A stretch of DNA of 64,000 bases from CAYMZZ01 sp044463125 (lineage in GTDB: Bacteria; Bacteroidota; Bacteroidia; Chitinophagales; Chitinophagaceae): contig JBIQMS010000012.1 of assembly GCA_044463125.1 (NCBI GenBank), positions 1 through 64,000 of the forward strand, read 5' to 3'. Positions 50,434 to 59,600 of the stretch are shown piece by piece. The translations under genes were made by a program, and so were the position numbers. Each line of letters begins with the position of its first letter. The stretch's first letter is position 1. Below the pieces are notes generated by a model. That model saw nothing but the letters and a program-made list of their open reading frames with translations, was not told the origin of the DNA and searched no databases.

Positions 50434-51258
50434 TCACTCAGTAGCTGCTTTGCGCAATTTCAGCAACTGCTCCAGCAATTCCGGTAATAAATCCAGTTGC
50501 AACATATTCGCCCCATCGCTCAGGGCTTTGGCGGGATTGGGATGCGTTTCAATAAAGAGACCATCGGCGCCGGTGGCTATAGCGGCTTTGGCTATGGTGC
50601 CAATGAGTTGGGGGTTGCCGCCGGTGACACCACTGGTTTGGTTGGGTTGTTGCAGGGAGTGCGTAACATCCATCACCACGGGACAACCATGTTGCTTCAT
50701 CCAGGGAATATTCCGGAAGTCAACCACCAGGTCCTGGTAGCCAAAAGTGGTTCCCCGCTCCGTCAGTATGATATTTTCGTTGCCCGCCTGCTTTATTTTT
50801 TCCACCGCAAACTTCATGGCGGGTCCGCTCAGGAACTGACCCTTTTTCACGTTCACCACTTTGCCAGTAGCCGCGGCCGCCTGCAAAAGGTCGGTCTGGC
50901 GACATAGAAAGGCGGGTATTTGCAGAATGTCCACATATTTCGCGGCAACGGCTGCCTCTTCATGGGCATGAATATCGGATGTGGTGGGTAGGGAGAATGT
51001 TTGTCCAACTTTCTGCACCAGGGCCAGGGCTTTTTCATCACCAATGCCCGTAAAGGAACCGGCACTGGTGCGGTTGGCCTTGCGGTAGGAGGATTTGAAC
51101 ACATAGGGAATACCCAACTCACGGCAGGTAGCCGATACTTTCTCCGCTACTTCCATGATCAGGTCCTCCGATTCCACCACACAGGGTCCGGCAATCAGGA
51201 AAAATGAATTTGGGTCATAAGTTTGATGGGCGAATAGCTTTTGCAGAAAGGGCGACAT
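50434..51258 (-). CDS. kdsA: 3-deoxy-D-manno-octulosonate 8-phosphate synthase
   Basis: A 274-residue enzyme condensing PEP with arabinose 5-phosphate, the first step of Kdo synthesis for lipopolysaccharide. The ATG at 51258 is preferred over the upstream TTG at 51264. Signatures include SYRKANRTSAGSFTG, LPTTSDIHAHEEA and PVVMDVTHSLQQPNQ. The segment LIAGPCVVESED has Cys where E. coli KdsA has Asn, which points to the metal-dependent class; this is inferred from family knowledge. The stop abuts a repeat array. Confidence 0.95.
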   Translation of the reverse strand: MSPFLQKLFAHQTYDPNSFFLIAGPCVVESEDLIMEVAEKVSATCRELGIPYVFKSSYRKANRTSAGSFTGIGDEKALALVQKVGQTFSLPTTSDIHAHEEAAVAAKYVDILQIPAFLCRQTDLLQAAAATGKVVNVKKGQFLSGPAMKFAVEKIKQAGNENIILTERGTTFGYQDLVVDFRNIPWMKQHGCPVVMDVTHSLQQPNQTSGVTGGNPQLIGTIAKAAIATGADGLFIETHPNPAKALSDGANMLQLDLLPELLEQLLKLRKAATE

Positions 51259-51299
51259 CGGCAATATTTATTTATTTGGGTGGTCAGAATTATGAAACG

Positions 51300-51307
51300 C
51301 AAAATTA
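51300..51307 (-). promoter_or_regulatory. -7 promoter box for kdsA
   Basis: TAATTTTG on the minus strand fits TAnnTTTG, 41 bp before the ATG at 51258. Confidence 0.5.
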
Positions 51308-51388
51308 ACGATTAAACCAGAACGCGGGGGAACTCCAAAACCGATTGTTAATGGGAGCTTTGGTAACCGAAGGTTTAGGGTTTTTTCC

Positions 51389-51396
51389 TTTCTTTG
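51389..51396 (+). promoter_or_regulatory. -7 promoter box for the epimerase gene
   Basis: TTTCTTTG matches TAnnTTTG at 7 of 8 positions and ends 4 bp before the ATG at 51401, again predicting a leaderless mRNA. Confidence 0.45.
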
Positions 51397-51400
51397 CGTC

Positions 51401-52357
51401 ATGCAAAAAGATAAGATACTCGTAATAGGCGCCAGTGGTCAGATAGGTGTGGAACTGACGCTCGCCCTCCGAAAAATATACGGTAATCAGAATGTGATTG
51501 CTTCCGACCTGCGTGAACAAAATCCCCTGCTCGAGGGAACAGGGCCCTATGTGAGCCTCGATGTAATGAATAAGGAAATGCTGCACGTGCAGGTGATCCG
51601 GCAGAATATTACGCAGATTTATCTGCTGGCGGCGATTCTTTCCGCTACGGGGGAGAAGAATCCCGGCCTGGCCTGGCACCTGAATATGCAGGGTCTATTG
51701 AATGTGCTGGATATTGCCCGTGAAGAGCAATTGCACAAAGTGTACTGGCCTTCATCCATCGCTGTTTTCGGGCCCAGTTCGCCCAAACAGAATTGCCCGC
51801 AGCAAACGATCATTGAGCCCAGCACCGTGTATGGCATCAGCAAGTATGCAGGAGAGTTCTGGTGCAACTACTATTTCCATCGCTATGGGGTTGATGTGCG
51901 CAGTCTTCGCTATCCCGGTCTCATCTCCTGGAAATCGGCGCCGGGTGGTGGCACTACAGATTATGCCGTGGAGATTTTTCATGAGGCATTGGAGCAGAAG
52001 AACTATGAATGTTTCCTTCAGGAAGATACCTACCTGCCAATGATGTATATGCCGGATGCGATAAGAGCTACGATTGAGTTGATGGAGGCCCCGGCCGAAA
52101 AAGTATCCATTCGTACCTCCTACAATATTTCCGCCATGAGTTTTTCTCCGAAGGAGATTGGCGCCGAGATCAAAAAACATATTCCCGATTTCAGCATGAG
52201 TTATACGCCGGATTACCGGCAGCAGATCGCCAATAGCTGGCCGCAAAGTATTGATGACAGCGTGGCCCGTGCCGATTGGGGCTGGAAGGAAGAATTCGAC
52301 CTGTCCGCAATGACGCGTGACATGCTACAGAATCTTCAGGCTTCACTCAACGGATGA
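51401..52357 (+). CDS. NAD-dependent epimerase/dehydratase, threonine dehydrogenase-like
   Basis: A 318-residue short-chain dehydrogenase of the extended type. The cofactor loop is ILVIGASGQIGVELT; the catalytic Tyr-Lys pair is in TVYGISKYAGE and a Ser/Thr lies upstream in VYWPSSIAVFGP. The region RYPGLISWKSAPGGGTTDYA is characteristic of L-threonine 3-dehydrogenases of the epimerase type, which convert threonine to 2-amino-3-ketobutyrate with NAD. That is the most likely role; a sugar epimerase is possible. Its last 11 bases overlap the end of the convergent acylphosphatase gene. Confidence 0.87.
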   Translation: MQKDKILVIGASGQIGVELTLALRKIYGNQNVIASDLREQNPLLEGTGPYVSLDVMNKEMLHVQVIRQNITQIYLLAAILSATGEKNPGLAWHLNMQGLLNVLDIAREEQLHKVYWPSSIAVFGPSSPKQNCPQQTIIEPSTVYGISKYAGEFWCNYYFHRYGVDVRSLRYPGLISWKSAPGGGTTDYAVEIFHEALEQKNYECFLQEDTYLPMMYMPDAIRATIELMEAPAEKVSIRTSYNISAMSFSPKEIGAEIKKHIPDFSMSYTPDYRQQIANSWPQSIDDSVARADWGWKEEFDLSAMTRDMLQNLQASLNG

Positions 52358-52616
52358 TTCGGAAATCCGGAAAATCCTGATCGGCCGTTTCACTTATTTC
52401 AACAGAATTTACCTGCGCACGCGGAGGACCCTGCCTGCACCATTCCAATAAGTGCTCAATTTCAGACATGTTGCCGTTTACGACAATGGTGACTGATCCG
52501 TCTGGATTGTTCCAGGTTTGCCCCTTCAAGCCAAGTTCCATGGCTTTGTCTTTGGCCGACTGGCGATAAAACACGCCCTGAACTTTGCCCGTGATGTGTA
52601 GCGTGAAGGTGGGCAT
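52347..52616 (-). CDS. Acylphosphatase
   Basis: An 89-residue, full-length acylphosphatase that hydrolyses carboxyl phosphates such as acetyl phosphate. The phosphate loop GKVQGVFYRQSAKDKA with the catalytic Arg, and the catalytic Asn in GQTWNNPDGSV, are both present. It starts 2 bp after the GAF-domain reductase gene and is probably in its operon. Its 3' end overlaps the convergent epimerase gene by 11 bp. Confidence 0.93.
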   Translation of the reverse strand: MPTFTLHITGKVQGVFYRQSAKDKAMELGLKGQTWNNPDGSVTIVVNGNMSEIEHLLEWCRQGPPRAQVNSVEISETADQDFPDFRIIR

Positions 52617-52618
52617 GT

Positions 52619-53095
52619 TTATTCAAAGGAAAGGAGTTGTAGTATCTGTTCCAGGTATTGCTGATCGGTTTGATCAAACTGGTCCAGTTCATCGCTATCC
52701 ACATCCAGCACTCCCAACACTTGCCCGTTGCGAATGATGGGCACTACGATTTCGGATTTGGAGAGGCTGCTGCAGGCGATATGTCCTGGGAATTTTTCCA
52801 CGTCGGGCACAATCAGGGTTTTTTCCTGAGCCCAACTGCTGCCACAGACCCCACGGCCTTTTTTGATGCGTGTGCAGGCCACGGGTCCCTGGAAGGGGCC
52901 GAGTACCAGTTCATCATTTTTCACGAGATAGAACCCTACCCAGAACCAGCCAAATTGCTCTTTCAGTGCGGCGCTTACATTGGCCAGGTTAGCGACCAGG
53001 TCGGGCTCACCCTGCAACAGGCCGGTAATTTGAGGAATCAGCGATTGGTATTGCTCGGCTTTGGAGCCGGTTACTATTTGAAGATCTTCTGCCAT
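52619..53095 (-). CDS. Free methionine-(R)-sulfoxide reductase (GAF domain)
   Basis: A 158-residue single GAF-domain protein. Three cysteines stand in the pattern of fRMsr enzymes: VACTRIKKGRGVCGSSWAQ and GHIACSSLSKSEIVVPI. The substrate-pocket Glu and Asp lie in DVEKFPGH and SEIVVPI. These enzymes reduce free methionine-R-sulfoxide in the cytosol, using thioredoxin, as part of oxidative-stress repair. It is followed 2 bp later by the acylphosphatase gene. Confidence 0.9.
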   Translation of the reverse strand: MAEDLQIVTGSKAEQYQSLIPQITGLLQGEPDLVANLANVSAALKEQFGWFWVGFYLVKNDELVLGPFQGPVACTRIKKGRGVCGSSWAQEKTLIVPDVEKFPGHIACSSLSKSEIVVPIIRNGQVLGVLDVDSDELDQFDQTDQQYLEQILQLLSFE

Positions 53096-53099
53096 GGGG

Positions 53100-53107
53100 C
53101 AAAGATA
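53100..53107 (-). promoter_or_regulatory. -7 promoter box for the fRMsr gene
   Basis: TATCTTTG on the minus strand is an exact TAnnTTTG match ending 4 bp before the ATG at 53095, overlapping the end of the upstream gene's spacer. It implies a leaderless mRNA. Confidence 0.6.
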
Positions 53108-53110
53108 CGA

Positions 53111-54643
53111 TCAGCGGGCCTGCAAAACCTCGATGGTTCGAACCGTATAGGAACCATCGGCCAAACGGCCGCGGATGGCCAGCGGGAGGGGAGGGAAGTA
53201 GCCCTTTGGGTCGCGCAGCGAAATCTTCAGGTTATAATTGCCCGCAGGCACATGGGCAGGTATGTGCAATTGGTCGGTATGTTGGATAGCAGTATCCGAA
53301 GGCAATAGAGCGGCGGGATTGAATGCGGAAGCCATTTCGAGCAGCAGACTGTCACTGCGCAGTTCATGGAATTGATAGTGAAGCAGCCAGGGCTCATAAG
53401 CCGGCGCCACTCCCTGGTTTTGCCAGAATATTTTAATGGAGAGCTTGTTGCCGGCAACAATAGTTGAGTCAACTGTTCCAGCCACGGGCGCAATTCTGAA
53501 ACCGGCAGCCAGTGTGGCGGCACGTACCTGGGTGGCCAGGCAGGGATCGCCAGGCATGGCAAAATTGCCATTGCCAAAGGAACTGGCATGATAGGTACGC
53601 ACCTGGCTTTCCAGGTCACCCATCGAGCAACCGTTGTGATAGGCCGCGTCATGGATCGGCTCACCCACAATCGGTGCCTGCTTCCATCTTTCGCGGATGG
53701 CTTCGGCGAAAGAAAGACCCTCATGTACTACGGGATGCCGCTCCATATACTGTCGGATATAATCGTCGGTGGAACCCCAGTTGTCGCGCCGGATACCCAG
53801 CAAACCCTTATCTGTTTTCGCCTGCAATATCATATAGCCAATTTCCGGAGGTACCTGGGTGTTGCGTAGCAAGCCGCCATCGAGGCTGCCCAGCAATGCC
53901 ACCAGGCGATAGGGTTTAAAGGCCAGGAGGTGGCTGTTTACAATCCGGCGCAAACTTTCCACACTCGCCCTTGTTCCTTCGGGATGGTCGCTCATCGTAT
54001 TCACAATCGCGGCTTCATGCCATTCGCCAAAACTCCCGTAGCCACGAAGATCGATGTAGCGAACGACATCGCGGTAACGGACACCCTGAAAACTTTCGCT
54101 TTCCAAATGGTCAGCAATGGCCTGGTTTAATTGATCCAGCGCGTCGAGATAGGCGGAGCTGTTCCAGTTGGGTACCCACATATCCGATATGGGGCTTACC
54201 CAATCTTTCACCGTCTCGGTCTGCATTTGTTCGTGCAGGTAGGCGGGATAGGAAGCGATCTTCCCATCAATGGTAATGCTTTTGCCATCGTCGTGGCAGG
54301 AAGGGCAGGTGGGCATAATACCAAAACTGAAGGATTGCCGGTTGCGAATGGCATCCTGAATCTCCTGGTCGAAGAGGGTCCAGTCGTATTCGCCGGGTCC
54401 TTTCTCCAGTTGGGTCCAGCTAAATCGAAAATATTTGTCAGGGGAATAAGTAACGCTATCATTCACATAGCTCTGCGGAAAGGTATTCTGATCGTGCCAT
54501 TGCTCCACGCCGCGACCAGGCGCCCGCAATTCATCCTGCGAACCGATCTGGAAAAACTGTAGGTTGCCGGGGTATTGAATTTCCTGTGTGCCGGCACAGG
54601 CGGTCAGGAACAACAATGCGATGAATAGGATGGCTTTCCACAT
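53111..54643 (-). CDS. DUF4832 lipoprotein with glycosidase-like barrel
   Basis: A 510-residue protein with lipoprotein signal (FIALLFLTACAGTQ, Cys at 16). The first part (about 40-390) looks like a TIM barrel of glycosidase type: FRFSWTQLEKGPGEYDWTLF early, IDLRGYGSFGEWHE with a possible acid Glu, and GEPIHDAAY late. The C-terminal beta region (about 400-505, LSIKIFWQNQGVAPAYEPW) matches DUF4832. It may bind or cut a polysaccharide at the cell surface; the substrate is unknown. A terminator separates it from the cohesin operon upstream on the same strand, so it is a separate unit. Confidence 0.75.
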   Translation of the reverse strand: MWKAILFIALLFLTACAGTQEIQYPGNLQFFQIGSQDELRAPGRGVEQWHDQNTFPQSYVNDSVTYSPDKYFRFSWTQLEKGPGEYDWTLFDQEIQDAIRNRQSFSFGIMPTCPSCHDDGKSITIDGKIASYPAYLHEQMQTETVKDWVSPISDMWVPNWNSSAYLDALDQLNQAIADHLESESFQGVRYRDVVRYIDLRGYGSFGEWHEAAIVNTMSDHPEGTRASVESLRRIVNSHLLAFKPYRLVALLGSLDGGLLRNTQVPPEIGYMILQAKTDKGLLGIRRDNWGSTDDYIRQYMERHPVVHEGLSFAEAIRERWKQAPIVGEPIHDAAYHNGCSMGDLESQVRTYHASSFGNGNFAMPGDPCLATQVRAATLAAGFRIAPVAGTVDSTIVAGNKLSIKIFWQNQGVAPAYEPWLLHYQFHELRSDSLLLEMASAFNPAALLPSDTAIQHTDQLHIPAHVPAGNYNLKISLRDPKGYFPPLPLAIRGRLADGSYTVRTIEVLQAR

Positions 54644-54670
54644 AATGGTTGAACAGGAATAAGGTTTAAC

Positions 54671-54713
54671 AAAAAACGAGAACGCCCCCTGGATTCCAGA
54701 GGGCGGTTCTCTA
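54671..54713 (-). terminator. Terminator of the cohesin-dockerin operon
   Basis: On the minus strand AGAACCGCCC and GGGCGTTCT form a stem (one bulged base) closed by an inner CTGGAATCCAG stem, followed by CGTTTTTTG. It lies 25 bp after the stop of the cohesin gene. Confidence 0.85.
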
Positions 54714-54738
54714 TTGGTTACTCTCGGAAAAGTCCTTC

Positions 54739-56646
54739 TTAGCGAACGGTCATTTTCTTCACATCACTAAATCCATCGGCACTGAGTTTATAGAAATAAA
54801 TACCGGTGGGCAGCGCATTGTCCTGGAAGGGGATCGCATGCGTTCCTGCATCACGGGTGCCATTTACCAGGGTCTTCACCACGCGTCCATTCATATCATA
54901 CACGATCAACTGTACCTGTGTACGGCGGGGCAGGGTGAAGCGGATGGTTGTTTCCTGGCTCTTGAAGGGGTTGGGGAAGTTTTGCTCGAGGGCGAAACCT
55001 TCCTTGCCACCCAGGTTGGCGGAAACCACAGCGGTGTATTTGTAGCGACCGTCGAAATCAATTTGCTTGAGTTGATAATAATAGCGACGTGCTACCAGGT
55101 TATTGTCGGAATAGCTATAATCCTTACGTGTATAGCTGTCGCCAGCGCCATTTACAAAACCGATAGTCTGCCAGTTGCTGCGGCCATCGAGACTGCGCAT
55201 GATTTCAAATCCTTTGTTGTTTTGCTCGCTGCTGGTAGCCCATTTCAATACAATACTGTTATTTCCTTCAGCAGAAGCGGAAAGGCTCAGCAGGCTTACA
55301 GGAAGTGTGGAGCACTGGGGCGAGTTAACATTGAGTGTTTGGAGACTACCGGTGGCATTACAACCATCATCACCTGTAATGCTGGTGAGGTCATAGCTGA
55401 ATTGTCCTGCCGTGAAAATGGCATCTACAAAATAACATGAGTTTTGATAAGACTGGTTTGGGAAGCCTTCTCCACCATAAAAGAAAACGCCGTTGCTCGA
55501 ATTATCACCTGAGCTGTTTCCGGATGGGGCGGTCAGATTTCCGTTGATGAGCGTGAAGGCATTGAAATACTCACCAGTTACTGAATAAAAACCATCATCA
55601 GAAAAGCAGGTAACCAGGTAAGTAGTGCCAGCTGTAATGGCAACGGGGCTACTGAAGATCACTTCCTGCCAGCCGTTGCCTGATAAAGTAAAAAAAGCAC
55701 TACCTAATAGAGTCTGTGAACCAAACTCGTATAATTTACCACGAAATGTGCCCGTTGCTGTGCTATTCATAAACATCCGAACACCCTTGACATAACCATT
55801 TACTGCAGCTGTAAATTTTGTACCTACTTCAATGGGTTGTCCATCATTTGCATTAACAACTGCTGGTGTAACTGCAGGAGACCAAAGTGTTTCGTTGGGA
55901 GGATTGACAGTAGTGATGGTTCCACCTACATTGATGTTGTTGTAAGTTACTCCGTCAATTACCAGGTCAAATGGTGCTGTACCCGTAGCGGCATCTAACA
56001 CTATATCGAAACTTTGACCATTACAGGTGGGGGTAGCTACCATTGTAGCAGTAGGAGGCGTACAAGCAGCGGCAATATTCACCGTTCCGTTATTAATCTG
56101 ATCCATAATATCGGGGCTTGTTCCTTCCACTGCATTTGTTTCCCGACCAATGACCGTGCTAAACTCAAGGGTGGTGAAGCCCCCGGGTGGAATAGCAATG
56201 GCACGGAATTGAATTGTGAACAACACAAAATCCGCATTTGGGTGACCCGTTGGACTAAGTGTAAATCGACCATGATCTATCTGTCCATTGGTATTCATAA
56301 AGGCAACAGATTGAAACGGCACTGTTTCATTCGGCAGCGAAGCAGAGGTACCGGCCGGAACGGTAGGTATTGATACCACCTCCAGGTAAGTGGGGTCAAA
56401 ATTTACGTAAGCGTCAATGCCGCTCAAAGTTCCGCTTACAACATCCACTGCAACATCAACGGTGAAAGTTTGGTTAACCGACACATTTGATATGGAAGGA
56501 TTAAAGCCGATGTTTACGACGTCCTGTGCCTTAATAGATAAAGCAGTCAGTAAGACGACAATAAGGGCGACACCTCTACGAATCGGTTGCATAGCCTTTT
56601 CAATAAATGAAAGGGCGTGGCTTGCATCTCTTTTCATATGTCTCAT
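54739..56646 (-). CDS. Cohesin-like protein with DUF4082 and T9SS sorting domain
   Basis: A 635-residue exported protein. Signal peptide (PIRRGVALIVVLLTALSIKA, about 21-40; ATGs at 56646 and 56592 are both possible). Residues 43-192 form a cohesin-like jelly roll: SISNVSVNQTFTVDVAVD, SGIDAYVNFDPTYLEVVSI, GRFTLSPTG, DFVLFTIQFRAI. Residues about 264-414 are DUF4082 (FTAAVNGYVKGVRMFMN, WQEVIFSSPVAITAGTTYLV). Residues about 455-545 are fibronectin III-like. Residues 552-635 are a type A T9SS sorting domain (FPNPFKSQETTIRF, VYDMNGRVVKTL, PTGIYFYKL). It follows the dockerin gene by 39 bp. The probable role, inferred, is an outer-surface receptor for the dockerin protein. Confidence 0.85.
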   Translation of the reverse strand: MRHMKRDASHALSFIEKAMQPIRRGVALIVVLLTALSIKAQDVVNIGFNPSISNVSVNQTFTVDVAVDVVSGTLSGIDAYVNFDPTYLEVVSIPTVPAGTSASLPNETVPFQSVAFMNTNGQIDHGRFTLSPTGHPNADFVLFTIQFRAIAIPPGGFTTLEFSTVIGRETNAVEGTSPDIMDQINNGTVNIAAACTPPTATMVATPTCNGQSFDIVLDAATGTAPFDLVIDGVTYNNINVGGTITTVNPPNETLWSPAVTPAVVNANDGQPIEVGTKFTAAVNGYVKGVRMFMNSTATGTFRGKLYEFGSQTLLGSAFFTLSGNGWQEVIFSSPVAITAGTTYLVTCFSDDGFYSVTGEYFNAFTLINGNLTAPSGNSSGDNSSNGVFFYGGEGFPNQSYQNSCYFVDAIFTAGQFSYDLTSITGDDGCNATGSLQTLNVNSPQCSTLPVSLLSLSASAEGNNSIVLKWATSSEQNNKGFEIMRSLDGRSNWQTIGFVNGAGDSYTRKDYSYSDNNLVARRYYYQLKQIDFDGRYKYTAVVSANLGGKEGFALEQNFPNPFKSQETTIRFTLPRRTQVQLIVYDMNGRVVKTLVNGTRDAGTHAIPFQDNALPTGIYFYKLSADGFSDVKKMTVR

Positions 56647-56685
56647 TTTGGTGATTAGTTTGGTTGTTTAGGGTTCGTATTCTAT

Positions 56686-59600
56686 TTAAGGATTCTGTCC
56701 GATTTGATTGTAATTACTGATCAATAGACCAAGGTCTGCCAGGTTTACTACTCCGTTACCATTCAAATCTGCATTGGGAACATATGCCGGGTCTCCCAAA
56801 ATTTTATTGTAACTGGAGATCAGCAAGCCCAGATCCGACAGGTTGATCACGTTATTATTGGTGGCATCCCCCTCCAGCAGCGTACCGAAATTCAGGGCAT
56901 TGTTGCCGGCAACAAGTACCTGATCGACCAGTACACGTTTCAGGGTATGTGCATTTTTCACCGCAATGGTATAGGTTCCTACGGGAATATTGGAGATACT
57001 GAAGTTGCCGCTCTGATCCGTGGTTATATCAAAGGTATAAGCGGGAGTGGAATTATTGCCACTGGCATAGAAATCCACTTTCAGGGGTACTTCCCACTGG
57101 GCGTTCGGAGCGGCCGGACGACCCTGCAAGGTAACACTACCATTGATATTCGCAAATTGAACTTCGGCATAGGTAGCCACATAAGCACCATTGGTCGCAT
57201 CAAAGAAGGCGTACTGCGTGCCCTTGATAGTTTGTACGGTATAGGTGGCGGGTTGGCCATCGCGGGTCAGCGCCGTCAAAATTCCATCTTCGGAATACAG
57301 AGGCAGCATGGCGCGCATCTTATAGGCATTGATCAGGGCGTTGATGGTAAAGCTCAGTTCATTGGCATTCCAACTCATGTTGCTGAACGAAGATCCGTTA
57401 CGTCCATCAAGCCAGTTCAACATTTGCCGGGCTGAGATTACGGGTACCCCTCTTGCCTTGGCTGCATTGATGATGGTGGTAGCCCCAATATGCTGCGCCG
57501 AATCGGTGTGCATATTGGCACAGAACACTCCAAAATACCCTTCTGCACCTATGGCCTTGTCGAGCAGGGAACTGATATGCAGGCTGTAATCAATGCCCGA
57601 TTCATCGGTCATCTGGGTGGGCACCTGGTACACGTCTATTAATGAGCCATCCAGGTCGGCAAATCGCATGGGCATACCGGAGCCGGTAAACATGCCGGGT
57701 CGGTTTTGCACCCAGGCGGCGGGCCAGTAGTAATAGTTCACATCCAGGCGAATACCGTTTTGTGCCGACACCTTAGGCTGGCTTGCCCAGTCGCTCCAGG
57801 TAAGGCAGTGCGTACGATTGGTTACCGGTGCCGAAATGCTGGGCAACTGGCTCAGCAGTTGGGGTATCTGTGCACTGAAGAAACCATTGAGACTTGTTTC
57901 GTCCCAGTTCTCACAATCTGTATTGGGATGCAGTGCAATCTCAAATCCCTGTGCTTCAAAGGCGGCGGCTTCACTATCGGTAATTGGGGTATTATTGAAA
58001 ATATAGGAAGTACTCCGTACCGCTTTCCAGTCTTTCACATCCTGCTGCGTATTGGGCCCAAGGGTTTTCTGAATTTCAAAACGCCCGGTGGTTCCATCGT
58101 TCAGGTGGTCGTCACCCGTCATCACTACCGCTGCTTTAAAGTCCTGCGGCAGGAACCAGAATTTGGGCAGCGGCTTACGATGCAGGTTACCTTTTATTAT
58201 GATACTGCTCAGCAAGCGCTGTTGCTCATCGGCTTGCGGAATGGCTACTTTGTCGAAATCAATCCAGTGGGGATCACCATTGGTGCCAAAGAACATATCA
58301 TCCGATCGGATGGGGCCACTGGTGCCATCGCGTTTTTGGCCAGCCCAGGCGGGGTTGCCCTGGCGGGTGTAAACGATCGATTTGGGAAGATCGTAAGCGA
58401 AAGCTACGGCTTTACCTCCATTGGCACCTACTTCGCGCAGCGTCGCGGCAGGGAATGCGGTGGCGGTAGTAGCATTGGAATACAGGGTGGCCAGGCTCAC
58501 TGCTCCATTCAGATTATACTGGTTGGCCGCGCTGTGGAATTGGATGGTTTCATTTACCAGTCCTTCACCCATGGGATGCCCCGTATTGATGAGCAGGTAT
58601 TGGTCGGAAAGCGAGCCTCCGGCATTGGTAATACCCAGCAAGGTTTCCAGATCACTATCCGGTTTGAAGGCGATAAATGTGCCTCCCGCATCCACGAAAT
58701 CACTGAACAACGTGGCTTGCGAGGCATCAACTGCCACTTCACCAAGGATCACTACATCATAGTTCAACAACACGTTCGCATCTACTGCCGAAATATCCAG
58801 CACATTGAATTCATTCAAACCTTCGGCGCGCAGCATTTCTGCCGTGAAACGGCTGAAGGGGTTTGCAGCGCTATGAATCACCAGGATCGGACCACCCGGA
58901 CCTTCACCGGGGTTACCCGGAGGGGGGTCAACAGTGGAGAAACTGATCACAGAATCGGCCGCCAGTTCGTTGCCAGCCTGGTCTTTCACACCCGAAGCTC
59001 CTGATTTGATGGTGAAAGTGTAAATGGAGCTATAAGCCAGGTTGACGTTGGGGGTAATGGTAGCCGTGCGGGTACCGGCAGTGTAACTCACATTGCAGGC
59101 AACAGGCGCGTTGCTGGCATCACGCAATTCCAGCGTGCTGCTACTGAGCGAAGTCTCATCCATGGGCTCATCGAAACGCACAGTGATGCTGCCAGCTACC
59201 GCGAAGTTGGTGGATTCGTGAATCGGTTTCGTACTGCTGATACCAGGAGGATCCACATCAGGCCCGGCAGTTGTGTTGAATACGACATCAACCCAGTAAT
59301 TGTCGGCCTGAAAACTTTCGGTTGGGAAATTATGGTTCGCATTGTAAAGGTACACGCCATTGGAGCCGTTGGGCGGCCCGTCTTTTGTTGCCGTTAGCGG
59401 ACCATTTAAAATCTCCACGCTGAAGTAGTCATTGGTTTTGGAATAGAAACCTTGTTGACTATGATAGGAAACCACATAAAGCGTATTGGCTGTTATTGCA
59501 AGGGGCTCGTCAAGGGCCTGCTCAACCCAACCTATAGCTGGTTCACTCGCGAAAGTTACTTCTGCCAGCAGGGTGCCATTATCCGACCAAATTTTTCCGG

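Noticed and set aside
57706..59004. Long plus-strand open frame (432 codons) opposite the dockerin gene
   Set aside because: It is antisense to a well-supported multidomain protein, has no recognisable domain or start signal, and its composition is that of a reverse-frame shadow. Other antisense frames (5487-6383, 15504-16289, 59737-60432) were dropped for the same reason.
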